DNA from: Anodontia alba
Taxonomy: Eukaryota; Mollusca; Bivalvia; Lucinida; Lucinidae
Assembly: GCA_964016985.1 (NCBI GenBank)
Contig: OZ024835.1
Coordinates: 1,371,501 to 1,435,500, forward strand
Length of the DNA stretch: 64,000 bases
Direction of reading: 5' to 3'
Shown here in pieces: positions 11,369 through 22,110 of the stretch. The translations under genes and the position numbers were made by a program. The notes under the pieces are model-generated. The model was given only the letters and a program-made list of their open reading frames with translations. It was not told the origin of the DNA and did no database searches. Position 1 is the first letter of the stretch, and every line of letters starts with the position of its first letter.

Positions 11369-11564
11369 TATATTCTACCATAATTACCATATTGTAAGCA
11401 GCATTCTGCAGCGTCTGACCAAGGTCTACATAATTTGCAAAAAACATATACATGTATAAGGCTTGGCATATATGTGATAATTAACGTCCGGTTTATCGAC
11501 TGGGATCTCCGTCGTTTTGTCTCTGGATTTCTCATCAGTAAGACATATCCTACCATACTTAGTA
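11369..11564. other. I-type hairpin fragment and single-copy DNA
   Basis: GCATTCTGCAGCGTCTGACC (11401) is half of an I hairpin. Confidence 0.4.
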
Positions 11565-11566
11565 GT

Positions 11567-11785
11567 CGGCTTCGGTGGCTCAGTTGGATGCGCGTCCGAC
11601 TGGAGACCAGGTCGGCAACATTATTTCGTGGAGATTGATCATTCTCTCCCTTCCGCTGATTCAAGAATGGCAGTTGTCAGTTTCTGGCGAAAGAATGTGC
11701 ACAATACTGGTTAACCGCTAAGAGGACTAAGACTGCCCATTAAACGTGTGGTTAGGTAAATTGACTGCGCTCGACTTTCAAAAGG
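11567..11785 (+). mobile_element. SINE family S, copy 3
   Basis: A box TGGCTCAGTTGG at 11576. The body has CTTCCGCTGATTCAAGAATG, TGTGCACAATACTGGTTAAC and GTGGTTAGGTAAATTGAC. The B box is eroded. Confidence 0.75.
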
Positions 11786-11799
11786 GGCATTAGTATACA

Positions 11800-11935
11800 T
11801 GAATACAAACCGGAAGTCACAGAAGGTATTTCCCTTCTGAAAAGCGATGGAGTAGACCCTTTTTCAGAAGGGACCAGAAAATAATTCTGGGCGAGTAGTC
11901 TCCTCCTCTCCCTGAAAGTCTGTCTTTTCCCCTTA
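11800..11935. mobile_element. Family L element, partial
   Basis: CCCTTCTGAAAAG and GTAGACCCTTTTTCAGAAGG are the arms of the L family. The usual TTGCTCC core is missing. Confidence 0.5.
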
Positions 11936-12522
11936 TTGCGTAATTACACATCAATATACTCCTTAATGTTTTCATTCTTAACAGAAATTGCTTTTGTTAT
12001 TGTTAGTTGTTTTATTATGAAACAAACACCTGTTCCTGGAATTGAGGTTAATGAATACGATCTCAAAGAGTAAGAGAGCACTCTAAGATAAAACTGTTGG
12101 CCTATATAAGAGATCACTTCATACAAACAGAATTTGCTTCCAATGTTAACTCTGAAAGAAAATACTTTGCTCACAGAGTAAAACTTCCAATTACTGTAAT
12201 CCCCTTTGACCGAGGAAGTTTTATTTCTTTACAATTATCAGTGATTGGACTTAAAAACATTTCTGAATTATGGACATATTGAATACCGTGGAAAGCTGAA
12301 TAAGATGACTCATACTTGAAACTTTTGCATTCTCTGCTTTACTTTAAAATTAGCCCACTTTGGGAAAACACTGTATTCATAAAGCAGGGAATCGAATTTT
12401 CTTCTTCTGAAGTAGTCTCCCTTTGTAAAGCCGGGAGTGAATGGTCTTGTTTGTTTACGCATCTGTGGTTTCATACGTGGTATTTGTTTTGTCATTATTT
12501 GTTCCTCATCTCTCCTTCTTTT
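11936..12522. other. Single-copy sequence
   Basis: Overlapping ORFs on both strands, none with recognisable motifs. 12470-12540 is related to 34.98-35.09 kb (GTGGTTTCATACGTGGTATT). Confidence 0.5.
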
Positions 12523-12589
12523 GGTTCCTTGGGAAGGCTCTATTTCGTGATTGTACTACAATCACGAAATAGAGCCTTCCCAAGGAACC
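12523..12589. repeat. Perfect 67-bp palindrome
   Basis: Arms of 33 bp (starting GGTTCCTTGGGAAGGCTC) around a single C at 12556, with no mismatch. Not related to the other hairpin families. Confidence 0.93.
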
Positions 12590-13189
12590 TGGGTGTCTTC
12601 ATTTACTTCTTAATCAAACGTTTAGATTCCGTTTATATCCTGTGTTTCAAACGGGACTCTTTTTCTGAGATAGGCATTTATGTTGCAAGCACTACAATAA
12701 TGAATAACAGAATTTTGCTAAAAGTTCTCAAAAGGAAAATATAAGGGTTTCTTTTTTGTATTTTATTTTCTGTATCGAAATTGATTGGACACGCTGAAAA
12801 AAAAAATCTTTTAAACCGCACGAAGAAAGATATTAAAATTCTTTGTTACATTTATCAAGTAGAGACTTCAGGGAACCCATGGGCCAAACAGTATGCAATC
12901 GGGACTATAAATAAAGGAAAAGATACACTCTTAAGTCTGCCACACACCAATGTGCAACTTTCGAAGAAAGCTGAATATTTTCTGCTGCCATGCACTGGAA
13001 AGCTCTTTTAATTCAAGAATGACATGGATGACACATTATTTCCTTTCCTAGGACCAGTCAGTAATGTGGAAATCTTCATAATATGTCTTCGGGCTGATTT
13101 TCATTCATTAAAATGTACAGTTCGTTAAAATTTGCATGTTCCACTGATAGTGATGCATCTATAGCTGACACAAGGAAATTATTCACCAT
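12590..13189. other. Single-copy sequence
   Basis: A 76-codon lysine-rich ORF at 12781-13011 is not recognised. No repeats. Confidence 0.5.
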
Positions 13190-13816
13190 CATTACGAAAC
13201 ACGCCTATTCCAATATATAGAAAATTTCACCTCCACAAACTGAAAATTTTTAAATAAAAAAACTGATATTTTTCATGTTTCTGCTTAAAACATACAGTCG
13301 AACCTCGATGGCTCGAACACGGATGGCTCGTTTACCATGGCTAATTCGAACTAGTTTTTGAGTCCCTACGAAATTCTTCCGATAGCTCAAGAAAACAAAT
13401 ATTTAAGAAAATGTTCTTATTTTATCGTGAAATTGTATGTTTGTGTACTCATCGAGGCGATTCAAATGAGTACACTCAACATACAATCACTGTGTAGAAA
13501 ATCGAAAAGATTTCCCAAAACTATCGCTATTTGCTTCCTGAACTCGTGCCATGATTAACCCTCAGAGGCTCGAACTACCCATGTCTCGAACGACTTTCTA
13601 TGGTCCCAAACATGTTCAAGCCATTGAGGTTCGACTGTAGATTGTTGGTACTCGTTAGAACCGCCTCGGCAAGACGGTTCTAACGAGTAACACAATCTAT
13701 GTTTCTGAGCAAAAATAAGAAAAGTAATGTATTCCCCTGTAAACCCCAGTTTTACTGTATAAAAGAGGGGTTTAAGGTGGTCAAAACTTTGCAAACTCAG
13801 GCATGTTTTCGTGATG
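13190..13816 (+). mobile_element. Family A MITE, copy 6, split by family B
   Basis: Left part 13190-13294, right part 13638-13816. The break is inside the core arm at ACATA|GATTG, so the two halves of the stem are now 345 bases apart. Confidence 0.88.
13295..13637 (+). mobile_element. Family B MITE, copy 1, nested in A copy 6
   Basis: 343 bp, exactly flanked by TA (13293-13294, 13638-13639), where an uninterrupted A element has one TA. Ends CAGTCGAACCTCGATGGCTC, and CAGTCGAACCTCAATGGCTT from the right. TA plus CAGT ends fit a pogo-like MITE. The core is an eroded TACTCATCGAGGCGATTC-type hairpin. Confidence 0.88.
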
Positions 13817-14199
13817 GATCAAGGTTGAAACCCAGTGACTGCCTAATTACGAATATTCTAAGATGAAATAAGGGACTTTAAGCCACCAAACTGGGAGTCA
13901 ACCTCGGATCGCTGAAACTGTGATCATTGAACATGCAATGGTAAAACTTGAAAAGAAACCAGATATTGTCATTAAACTGTTAGTTTTATATTTCGTTTAA
14001 TTTCAAATATATTAAAAAGATAGAAGATAAGAGTTTCTAGCAAATTTGCAAAACTGCTAGAAAAAAGATATTTTGAGAAAAAGAAAATGACTTTTTTTGT
14101 GTGTAAATAAATATGATTTTGATTAAGTGTGTCCTTAAAAGGAAACAGGAGACAATTTCAGAGTGAAACTATGTTTCAAGACGGATAGGAGCCGTAACC
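13817..14199. other. Single-copy sequence
   Basis: AT-rich; nothing recognised. Confidence 0.5.
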
Positions 14200-14425
14200 A
14201 TGGAAACGTACCTTCTGACAGGAATGTCTCACGAAGACTCAAATAAGTTTGCAGATTCGTTCTCCGCATGAAGAAACTTTGCATCCTTGGCTATCCGAAA
14301 AGCGCCTAGCGAAGACTCAGATCAGACTGCGCGTATGCGCAGTCTGACCTGAATCTTCGCTGGGCGCACATATCCTCGATGAGCACATATCCGAAGATAC
14401 GTTTTTGACATTGAGGCTTATTTTA
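14200..14425. mobile_element. H3 hairpin element
   Basis: Starts AACGTACCTTCTGACAGG. A strong stem pairs GATCAGACTGCGC with GCGCAGTCTGACC around GTAT. The second stem is eroded. Confidence 0.65.
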
Positions 14426-15190
14426 ACAGACATGATATTTAGATATCGACCTACGTCAGTTTAATAATATATGCATTAAAACATTTATAAACTTAAAGCT
14501 CCACAGTGACTTCATTCGTAATCAAAATATCAGCAGACGACATTTTATGATACCGTATTTACCCTGAATTATTCCGACAGACAGGCTTAACATATCGTAT
14601 AGACCCAGATAAGACACTACAGAGCGCTGCGACTGATTATGTCTGCATAATTAGGCACTCATCCAATAGATTTTAAACACATAAAGACGTGGTAAACTGA
14701 ACTTGCTGCAATTTTTTGACAAGTATGGTATAAAATATGTAGGGTATATACGTTGTTTGCTTAATTTTCCTCAGATATTAGAGTTTAAAAATACCATCCA
14801 TCTTTTTCAACGGAAATGTCAAAAATAGATATGCAGATACCCTGAAAAGGCCTCAGTCACTTAACACAGCCTTTCCAATTAAGGCATCTGACAAGGGATA
14901 CAGTATATGTCCTAAAATTTCGTACACCAAAGTGTCTTACAAAATGGCATATGCATACATGCAGACCTAGATCAGACTTCTCTTGAAGGAGCAGTCTGAT
15001 CAGACTCTACACTGGTTGCTTCCTATAAGCCGTTTAAGAAAAAAAATGCATAAAAAGCAAAAATGAAATAAACTGTTCGAAATTTTAGGACATTTACGGT
15101 AGATATCGTACGTGAACTGATAAATGACTACAAATAACAGCACTTCGTTGAAAGCAGAATGAACAAATGAAGAGAAACTGCAACACAAAT
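14426..15190. other. Mostly single-copy sequence
   Basis: 14960-15015 is a short hairpin, CTAGATCAGACT with AGTCTGATCAGACT. No gene. Confidence 0.5.
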
Positions 15191-15551
15191 CAGGGGAGAT
15201 GGTGGGGTGGACAGGTCGAGGGATTCTGTCGAACCCCCCTTGGAGTTAGAATTTCATTTTCATGGGAAACTTTAGATAAATTTGGGATACCATATTTACC
15301 CTAAATATTCACTCCAATTACTCTTTACTTTGTACTTCTCTTCAGCAAGTCCGTTTTACTACTTATGAATGTATGTAAAATTGCTTGGTAAGTGGCAAAC
15401 AGTGTATAACCTGATCAGATGCCGCGTTCTGCAGCATCAGACCTTGGTCTACACTACTGCTCCGGCCTGTCTGTCCAAATACGTAGAATAAGCACGGTAT
15501 AATTAGATCAAATCGACCCCAACCTCAGAACTCATCCAGGATCCGCCCCTG
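15191..15551. mobile_element. Family J element, copy 1 (hAT-like ends)
   Basis: Ends CAGGGG and CCCCTG, the right end reading inward CAGGGGCGGATCCTGG, a type common in hAT MITEs. It holds an I-type hairpin (GATCAGATGCCGCG/GCAGCATCAGACC). No 8-bp duplication is visible. Confidence 0.6.
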
Positions 15552-15589
15552 GAAAAGCCTCCTTGAAACGATCAACAGCCAGGTCGTTG

Positions 15590-16170
15590 AAACGATAGAG
15601 GGTTAACCTGTTTCTTGATAAAAAATAATCAAAGCACTGACAGCACTAGTGAATACAGCACTGGTGAGTCGATTGCTCTGAGTGTATACTGGAAAATGGT
15701 CCTGAATGGGAACTTAACACTATTTTATTTATCCCTTAATTTCCTTTAATTTAAGCAAACCATGCATACCCTGATCGGACGCCGCGTCCTGCGGCGTTTG
15801 ATCTGGGACTGCACTGTTTGCAAATGTCCCAGTCCAGATTTTACAGATAACCCTCTTTACACTATACCCTGACGTCAGTGACAGGAATAGCGCGGCTATA
15901 AATATGTGTTACCTGGATTTTGTACTAACGCGCGGTTTGGTGTCATTGGTTAATGGTATTCACGTGGACAATAACCTTAAGGAAATTTTTGTGTATGCAT
16001 ACTTTGGCTCGATTTTTAACAATCGATCTAAAACGAAATACATCTCATCGCCTAAAGATTTTATGAAACGTACGAGCATAAGACAGACCTTAGCAAAATG
16101 GTGTAGCCCTATATCAGACGTCACAGAACGTGGCATCTGATCTAGGTCTATCCTGTTTGCTCTTTTAGAT
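15590..16170 (+). mobile_element. Family K dispersed repeat, copy 1
   Basis: Matches 31.99-32.52 kb over several blocks: ATCAAAGCACTGACAGCACT, TAACGCGCGGTTT, CACGTGGACAA and ACCTTAAGGAAATTTT. It contains an I-type palindrome at about 15758-15832. The ORF at 15904 is within the repeat and is not conserved in copy 2. Confidence 0.6.
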
Positions 16171-16435
16171 ACATCAAAGGCAGTTCTTGCATAATGGACC
16201 TATTCAATTTTTTTGACAAATTATGTAAGGAGTTTGGATGTCCGAATATAAATGTTAAGTGTAAATGTGGTATTTTTTTTTTATTATTATTCGTCAGAAA
16301 TTAAGAGTTTGGAATTTCGTTCATCTGTTTCACCAGAAATGTCAAGCATGAATTCTTGTGGAAAATAAAAACAAAAAACAACAACAACAAATCACTCATT
16401 TATCGTCTGCTTCATTCGCCTGGATTTTTTTTAAT
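16171..16435. other. No recognised feature
   Basis: AT-rich, with short T-rich and (CAA) stretches at 16270 and 16370. Confidence 0.5.
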
Positions 16436-16660
16436 CACACGTAGATTAACTTTTACCATTCTTTGGGCAAATTCAGCAGACGATAAAATTATGATATTTT
16501 TCCCAGAAAATAAGCATTGACATTTCATGCAAATTTTCCAGGGGAAAATTTGCATGAAATGACAAAGCCTATTTTCTGGGAAAAATAAGAAAAGTATTTT
16601 AAACTGTCGATTGCTGAAAGCATTACCCGGCATGCTTAGCGTTAAGTGCGCTATGCCTTA
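16436..16660. mobile_element. Family M hairpin element
   Basis: The stem pairs TTTCATGCAAATTTTCC with GGAAAATTTGCATGAAAT, with outer arms TTTTTCCCAGAAAATA/TATTTTCTGGGAAAAA. The ends contain CAGCAGACGATA and CATGCTTAGCG, as in other M copies. Confidence 0.65.
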
Positions 16661-17126
16661 ACGAGTGCAGCAGACTGAAGAATTAAATCACCATTGAATA
16701 TTTGCAGCCGATTTAGCAATAAATTAAATGCCACAATTCAAAGCACAAATCTGTACTTAGACCGCTGCTTTATACTCCTAGTAATTTCTTACGGGATTAA
16801 ATTATACCTAATAGAACGATACAAAATGTCACAAAAGTGGATCTTTTCCAAAACGACCGGCCAGTTTGTCATGACATTTAATAAATTTCATCCCAAAATA
16901 ATTTAGTTTCCATGGGGACCTGAATAATTATTTCATTTATCCCATGAAATTCCCATGAAAGGTTATTTTGTATAACGAATAATAACTGAGGATATTAATG
17001 ATATGATCAAATGAAGCGTTTAGCTCCAATTTTTATTAATTACCTGCAGTCATCTCGATGGCTTGATAAACTTTTGACCTATTAAACATGGACTCAAATA
17101 CAGCTATGTCATTTTATGAACCATAT
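16661..17126. other. Single-copy sequence
   Basis: Nothing recognised beyond chance ORFs. Confidence 0.5.
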
Positions 17127-17147
17127 CATTACGAAAACATTTTAAAC
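17127..17147 (+). mobile_element. Isolated family A end
   Basis: CATTACGAAAACATTTTAAA is the left tip of an A element fused directly to the tandem block that follows. Confidence 0.5.
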
Positions 17148-17835
17148 CCCGACACACGATAGTGGCGGGGTATTATGGTATCACGTTAGCTGTCCGTTTG
17201 TCCGTCCGTCCGTCCATATTTTCATTTCCGGCCGAAAACTTAAGTAAATGTCAATGGATTTTCAACAAACTCGGTGTGTGTGTTGATATTGTAGAGATCT
17301 AGTTTGGGGTTGTAAAATGGGCAAATTTCGTCAGTTTTTGACAGTAACCTGCCCGCGATACGTCTGTATTTTCATTTCCGGATGACAACTATAGTAAATA
17401 CTAATGGATTTTCACCGAACTTGGTGTGTGCATTGATATTGTGGAGACCTGGTTTGGGATTGCTGATGGGCAAATCGTCAATTTTCGACAGAGTTATCTG
17501 CCCGCGACACGTCCGTATTTTTATTTCTGGATGATAACTTTAGTAAATATCAATGGATTTCCACCAAACTTGGTATGTGCATTGATATGTGGAGGTCTTC
17601 TTTGGGGTTGCTAATGGGCAAATTTCGTCTATTTTTGACAGATTTATCTGAACGCAATACATCCTTATTTTACTTTCAGGCTAATAACGTGAGTAAATCT
17701 CAATGGATTTTCACCAAATTTGATATATGCATTAATATTGTACTTTGGGATTACTCATTGGCAAATTTCGTCAATTTTTGACAGAGTTATCTGCCCGCGA
17801 CATGATAATGGCGGGGTATTATTGTTTCACGTTTT
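17148..17835. repeat. Tandem array F, about 150-bp units
   Basis: Four units start at 17211, 17361, 17510 and 17660 (CGTCCGTATTTTCATTTCCG type). Each carries AATGGATTTTCACCAAACTT and GGGCAAATTTCGTC. Both edges carry nearly the same stretch, GTGGCGGGGTATTATGG and ATGGCGGGGTATTATTG, as direct repeats. Confidence 0.8.
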
Positions 17836-17980
17836 ATCATAACCCTGAAATATTTCATGGTGTAATGTTTTTGTTATTTTTACGTCAGTTTTTAGTTCCA
17901 TATCTGATTGACTGTATTGTTTACATCATCAGCTCTGGTACATACTTCATCCCTAATAGGGATTCAAACTCTGTGGTATC

Positions 17981-18361
17981 CATCACGAAAACATGCCTAT
18001 ATAATTTTGACCCCCTTATTGACTCTTCTATATCAGTTACTTCGACAGGCCCATTTCCAGTTGGAGGCGTGTTTGTGTAGTTTTTACTGTTACCATATTT
18101 CGATTTCCCAGTTTATATAGTAAAACTGGGGTTTACAGGGGTATACGTTATTTTTCTTATTTCTGCTCAAAAAACATAGATTGTGGGTACTCGTTAGAAC
18201 CGCCTTGTCGAGGCGGTTCTAACGAGTACCCACAATCTATGTTTTGAGCAGAAATATGAAAAAAAAAAAAAAAAAAAAAAAAATAGAATTTTTATCTGAA
18301 AACTTTCAGTTTTTTGGTGGTGAAATTTTCAGTATATTTGAATAGGCGTGTTTTCGTAATG
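17981..18361 (-). mobile_element. Family A MITE, copy 7, chimeric with family D
   Basis: A normal A frame in which AAACCCCACTTTT is replaced by about 92 bp (18021-18112) nearly identical to 10537-10628. The core is intact. A poly-A run has expanded at 18259-18283. Confidence 0.88.
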
Positions 18362-18499
18362 ATTTCTTGACTATGGCCATTATCCACTGACTGTCATTTT
18401 ACATGGATCTTTATGTAAAGTTCTATTATAATACTGACAGGATTTGGCATGTGCGACACTGCATGCCACGAAATTCGTATTTCCATTAAGAGCATTTTT

Positions 18500-18580
18500 C
18501 CTAGTTCTCCACAAGGCGCTTCTAATGAGTACCCACAGCATATATTTTTGAGAAAAAATAACATCAATAAATTATCGTTG
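18500..18580. mobile_element. Family E remnant
   Basis: Only one arm of an A-like core remains: GCGCTTCTAATGAGTACCCA followed by TTTTTGAG. Confidence 0.5.
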
Positions 18581-18617
18581 AAATATATATCTGATATGTT
18601 AATATAATGTCATTGGC

Positions 18618-18900
18618 CATTACGAGAACACGCCTTTTGAAATATATTGAGAATTTCACCTGCAAAAACTGAAAATTTTAAGATACAAAATCAGATATTT
18701 TTCATATTTCTGCTCAAAGCATAGATTGTAGGTACTCGTTAGAACCGCCTCGCGCTCGCCGAGGCGGTTCTAACGAGTACCCACAATCTATGTTTTCAAG
18801 CAAAATTAAGAAAAGTAATGTATACCCCTGTAAACTCCAGTTTTACTATATAAAAGTGGGGTTTAAGGGGGTCAAAATTATATAGGCATGTTTTCGTGAC
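18618..18900 (+). mobile_element. Family A MITE, copy 8
   Basis: Complete. The loop centre is enlarged (CCTCGCGCTCGCCGAGG). Confidence 0.87.
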
Positions 18901-19149
18901 GCGTACCCATGATTTGTGTGGCAATATCGCTTTTCTGCCTGGCATTACCGACTCCTATAAAGCATCACACAAATCTAAATCTACTAAATACTGCATTTGC
19001 ATCGGACAATTTACAAGTCAAATTACGGTTAGATGGTTTTGCACACGTCAGCAATTCTATAGCTAAGCAAACAGAGGTCTGCAGACAGAAAAATAACAAA
19101 ATGCTTATAAAGAAATTTCTGTTTGATGGAACGTCCTTTTAAAGATGAA
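18901..19149. other. Single-copy sequence with unrecognised ORF
   Basis: A 77-codon ORF at 18909-19142 begins with a hydrophobic stretch (ICVAISLFCLALPTP) that could pass for a signal peptide. Nothing further supports a gene. Confidence 0.35.
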
Positions 19150-19520
19150 GCGGTACATATTCAGGGGAAATAACTGTCTTAACTGTTTTGGCGCCTTAGG
19201 GGTCTATATAGGGAAAGAGGTCTGAAAAGGGGTCTAGTCTATACGGTAAGAATGTGCTTCCTAAGGGAGCACATTCTTCTCTTATCGAGAAGACCCCTTT
19301 TCAGAAGGACTTTGGTGCAAATGGAAGCAACAGGAAGTCACAAAAGTTAACTGTCTTGTGAAAAAGGCCCTCCGGGGAGGCAACTCTGTCAAATTGTTCT
19401 GCCTCCCGTCTGAAAAGGGGTCTACTCTAAGAAGAAAGAAATTATTTCCTTTTTTAACTAGGCCTCTTTCCGACGGGATTTGGTGCACAAGAAAGCAAAC
19501 AGGAAAGCACAAAAGTAGAC
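19150..19520. mobile_element. Family L elements, two tandem copies
   Basis: Both have GAAAAGGGGTCTA...TAGACCCC-type arms and end with CAAACAGGAA plus CACAAAAGT. Copy 1 keeps the core GTGCTTCCTAAGGGAGCAC. Confidence 0.6.
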
Positions 19521-19527
19521 AGGATCC

Positions 19528-19762
19528 AGTCTCCAGCGAGTAACAATTTATTCTTATAATCCTATTTGTTAATCCACCAAAATAATTCCATGGCTATAAA
19601 GGCTGGTCACTAGTGACCAGCCTTTATAGCCATGGTATTATTTTGGTTTTATTTTACTAGTGACCAGCCTTTATAGTCATGACATCCTTTTGGTTTTAAT
19701 TTTATGGATTATCAAACAGGATTATGAGAATAAATTTTAGTCACTGGAGACTGGTGCCAGTC
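19528..19762. mobile_element. Foldback element T with an extra arm
   Basis: Ends CCAGTCTCCAGCGA and its near complement CACTGGAGACTGG. The outer arms include TTATTCTTATAATCC and GGATTATGAGAATAAA. The centre is a palindrome about ACTAGT (19577-19646), and the GACCAGCCTTTATAG arm is present a third time. Confidence 0.78.
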
Positions 19763-19895
19763 TACCACAAAAGTTGCATCTCTTTTCAGAAATTGCAGAT
19801 ACCAGGTGTATCCACAGTGCTGATTTATCAGACGCATTAACAATCATTAGTTCAAGAGTTTAGTTTCATTTTTTTTTTCCTGAGGTAGAACTTAA
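19763..19895. other. No recognised feature
   Basis: Short single-copy stretch with a T run. Confidence 0.4.
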
Positions 19896-19918
19896 ATGGA
19901 ATCCGACACCATCTTTAA

Positions 19919-20110
19919 CCTATTTACGCCAAGTGGATTCTTCTACCTCAGCTGTTTGGATAAGTTTATTTCCAATAGAAGGGGTGTCTGGTCAGTTTTG
20001 AAAGTTATCATATTTTATAGAAATTTTTTTACTAAGATCAAACAGTGTAAATCTAGATCAGGCACGGCTTATATCGGCGTCTGTTCTGGGTCTATACGTT
20101 TTTGCTAATG
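19919..20110 (+). mobile_element. Family D element, copy 2
   Basis: TTAA at 19915-19918 precedes CCTATTTACGCCAAGTGG. It contains GGGGTGTCTGGTCAGTTTTG. The right end is not clear. Confidence 0.55.
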
Positions 20111-20799
20111 TCCATTTTGGGACAAGACGGATATTCATGTAATTTTTCACGTACGGATGTCTAAAAGGTTTAGATAACGAAATATGCTTCAGACATGTTG
20201 AAGAGGCCTTGAGTTAATGTTCACAAATGGGATGTATTTGTCAAAATAGCCTAATGGATTTGGCTCTAGGGTCTGGTGACCTCCATTAGGAGGAATCTTC
20301 AAGAACATTTGGATTAAACCAGTCTGTTTATTGTAGTCTTGGCAAGCATGTCTCAGTACGCGTTCCTCCACTTTGCTATATAACATGGTGAATTAGGTAG
20401 GGGTTGGAGTAGGCTTGTCTGTATTCTGAATAAATGAAGCCTTTCTGCTGATAGTTGTGCGTAAAGCTTCAGAAATATTTAAGGAAAGTTTTTTTTATTT
20501 TTTTTATTTTTTTTTTTTTTACTAAACCGCTCATTGAAAAGGGGCGGAGCCTACCTGCGCAAGCACATTAGAGAAATTTCTAAAATGAAGTTAAAACTTT
20601 AACCTACCTACTATAAATAATCGAAAGTAATGACGAATTTGTGTGACCTTTCATCCTGACGAGTTAGATGACCCCCAACGCGGACCTGAACAGATAACCT
20701 TTACGACTGTGGCCTTCCTAGGCAACTACTTACAAAACGTAGATTCATTCTTGAGGTTCGTGAAGAGTCCGTAGAATCATTATGGTACATTTCACAACA
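20111..20799. other. Single-copy sequence with T-rich run
   Basis: A run of mostly T at 20489-20520. No recognised gene. Confidence 0.5.
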
Positions 20800-21010
20800 G
20801 TTTTTTTATAACAGGTGGGCGACTTGATACATTTTCAAGGGAGATAATTGTCAACATTGATGTTGCTCCCTTCCGTAAAGGGGTCTACTCTAAAAGAAAA
20901 GCATTTGTTCCCAATGGGAGCAAATGCTTTCCTTTCAGAGTAGACCCCTTTTCAGAAACGGTTTGGTGTACAGGAAAGCAAACAGGAATTCATAAAAGTT
21001 GTTCCCCTTG
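20800..21010. mobile_element. Family L element
   Basis: The fullest L copy. Arms AAAGGGGTCTACTCTAAAAG and CTTTCAGAGTAGACCCCTTT surround the core CATTTGTTCCCAATGGGAGC. Confidence 0.7.
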
Positions 21011-21045
21011 TCAAAATACGGTGAAATATTTACCAAGTGTTTTCA

Positions 21046-21234
21046 TTCACCTAAACACATTTGTGCCTAGCGTCCCATAAATGAGACATTGGCAAACGCG
21101 GCGTCTGATCAGGATCTACACTGTATTAAATACTGGAATTTCAATAAAACATGGTACTAAAAAAAGAAATAACCAGACACCCCTTATATTGGAAATGGAC
21201 CGGTCGGAAGAGAGACTTTTAGGCATAAATCGGT
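21046..21234 (-). mobile_element. Family D element, copy 3
   Basis: Has TGTGCCTAGCGTCCCATAA, half an I hairpin, and CCAGACACCCCTTATATTGG. It ends near CGGTTAA. Confidence 0.6.
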
Positions 21235-21803
21235 TAAGCATTTTGCTTTTTAAGAGTTAATTCGTGTTTATTCCCTTGAAAGTGTATTTATTTTCCTTAG
21301 TTAGCTTCTAGAACGATACAGCAGCAAATGTATTTCCGACAAATATGTGCTGACCCAAACAAAAACAAAGGCACCACAACTAAATGGCAAATGAAGACTA
21401 ATAGCTGATGATTGTAAAACTGATTCATGTGTAAAAATGTGCGTGTACATCATGTATATAACAGAACGATCTGTCATTTTTTCCCTCATTTCCTTTTTTC
21501 GGTGCCTCGGCCAGGCTGTGCTTCGTAATTATGGCATTTCCTGGGTAACTTGACATATTTTAGCCGTTGCCTTGTTTGTCACCCTCATTGATACAAAATC
21601 ATTGTCAACTCCTCTTTACCAATATGTTGTAAATCTCCTGTTAGAAATCAAGCGATCATTATTGTCTGTTCAGTTGCTTACGTTATGAACTGTAAATTTG
21701 GCAATAATATTGAACATTATTTGTATATTATCAAGTAATCTGAGAAATCAGTATTGTCTAGAATGAATACTTGTAGTGTTGTTTTGATCCAGCATGTTTG
21801 TTT

Positions 21804-21804
<1 letters not shown>
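21235..21804. other. Single-copy sequence
   Basis: No recognised feature. Confidence 0.5.

Positions 21805-21837
<33 letters not shown>
21805..21837. repeat. Poly-T run
   Basis: 33 consecutive T. The CAG that follows mimics a splice acceptor. Confidence 0.95.
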
Positions 21838-21875
21838 CAGCTGCAGTTCGGAGGACGTATTAAGGAGGAGTATTT

Positions 21876-21972
21876 CCCAGCAAACACACAACGTAGCAAC
21901 AACGTCGTTACAACGTCGCTGCAACGTCATGACGTTGCAGCGACGTTGTAACGACGTCGTGTGTTTGCTGGG
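21876..21972. repeat. Family N palindrome 2
   Basis: 97-bp near-perfect palindrome. Ends CCCAGCAAACACAC/GTGTGTTTGCTGGG, centre CAACGTCATGACGTTG as in N1. The arms consist of repeated ACAACGTCG units. Confidence 0.87.
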
Positions 21973-22004
21973 TTGGTGACAATTCATGGATAATTGTCTC
22001 CAGT

Positions 22005-22110
22005 TCTCCATAAAAGCATATATTGTTGATACCCATTAGAAGCACATCGGTGAGGAGATTCTAATGAGTACCTACAACTTTTGTTTTCATCGAATAAGAA
22101 AATAATGTCC
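22005..22110. mobile_element. Family E element
   Basis: A diverged A-like core: TACCCATTAGAAGCACATCG paired with TTCTAATGAGTACC. Flanks CCATAAAAGCATAT and TTTTGTTTTCATCG. Confidence 0.55.

Noticed and set aside
11128..11664. 178-codon minus-strand ORF
   Set aside because: It runs across a C element and a SINE.
18909..19142. ORF with signal-peptide-like start
   Set aside because: Only the hydrophobic start is suggestive; too little to call a gene.
21838..21990. Exon after poly-T plus CAG
   Set aside because: The apparent acceptor is a microsatellite edge and the sequence beyond is palindrome N2.
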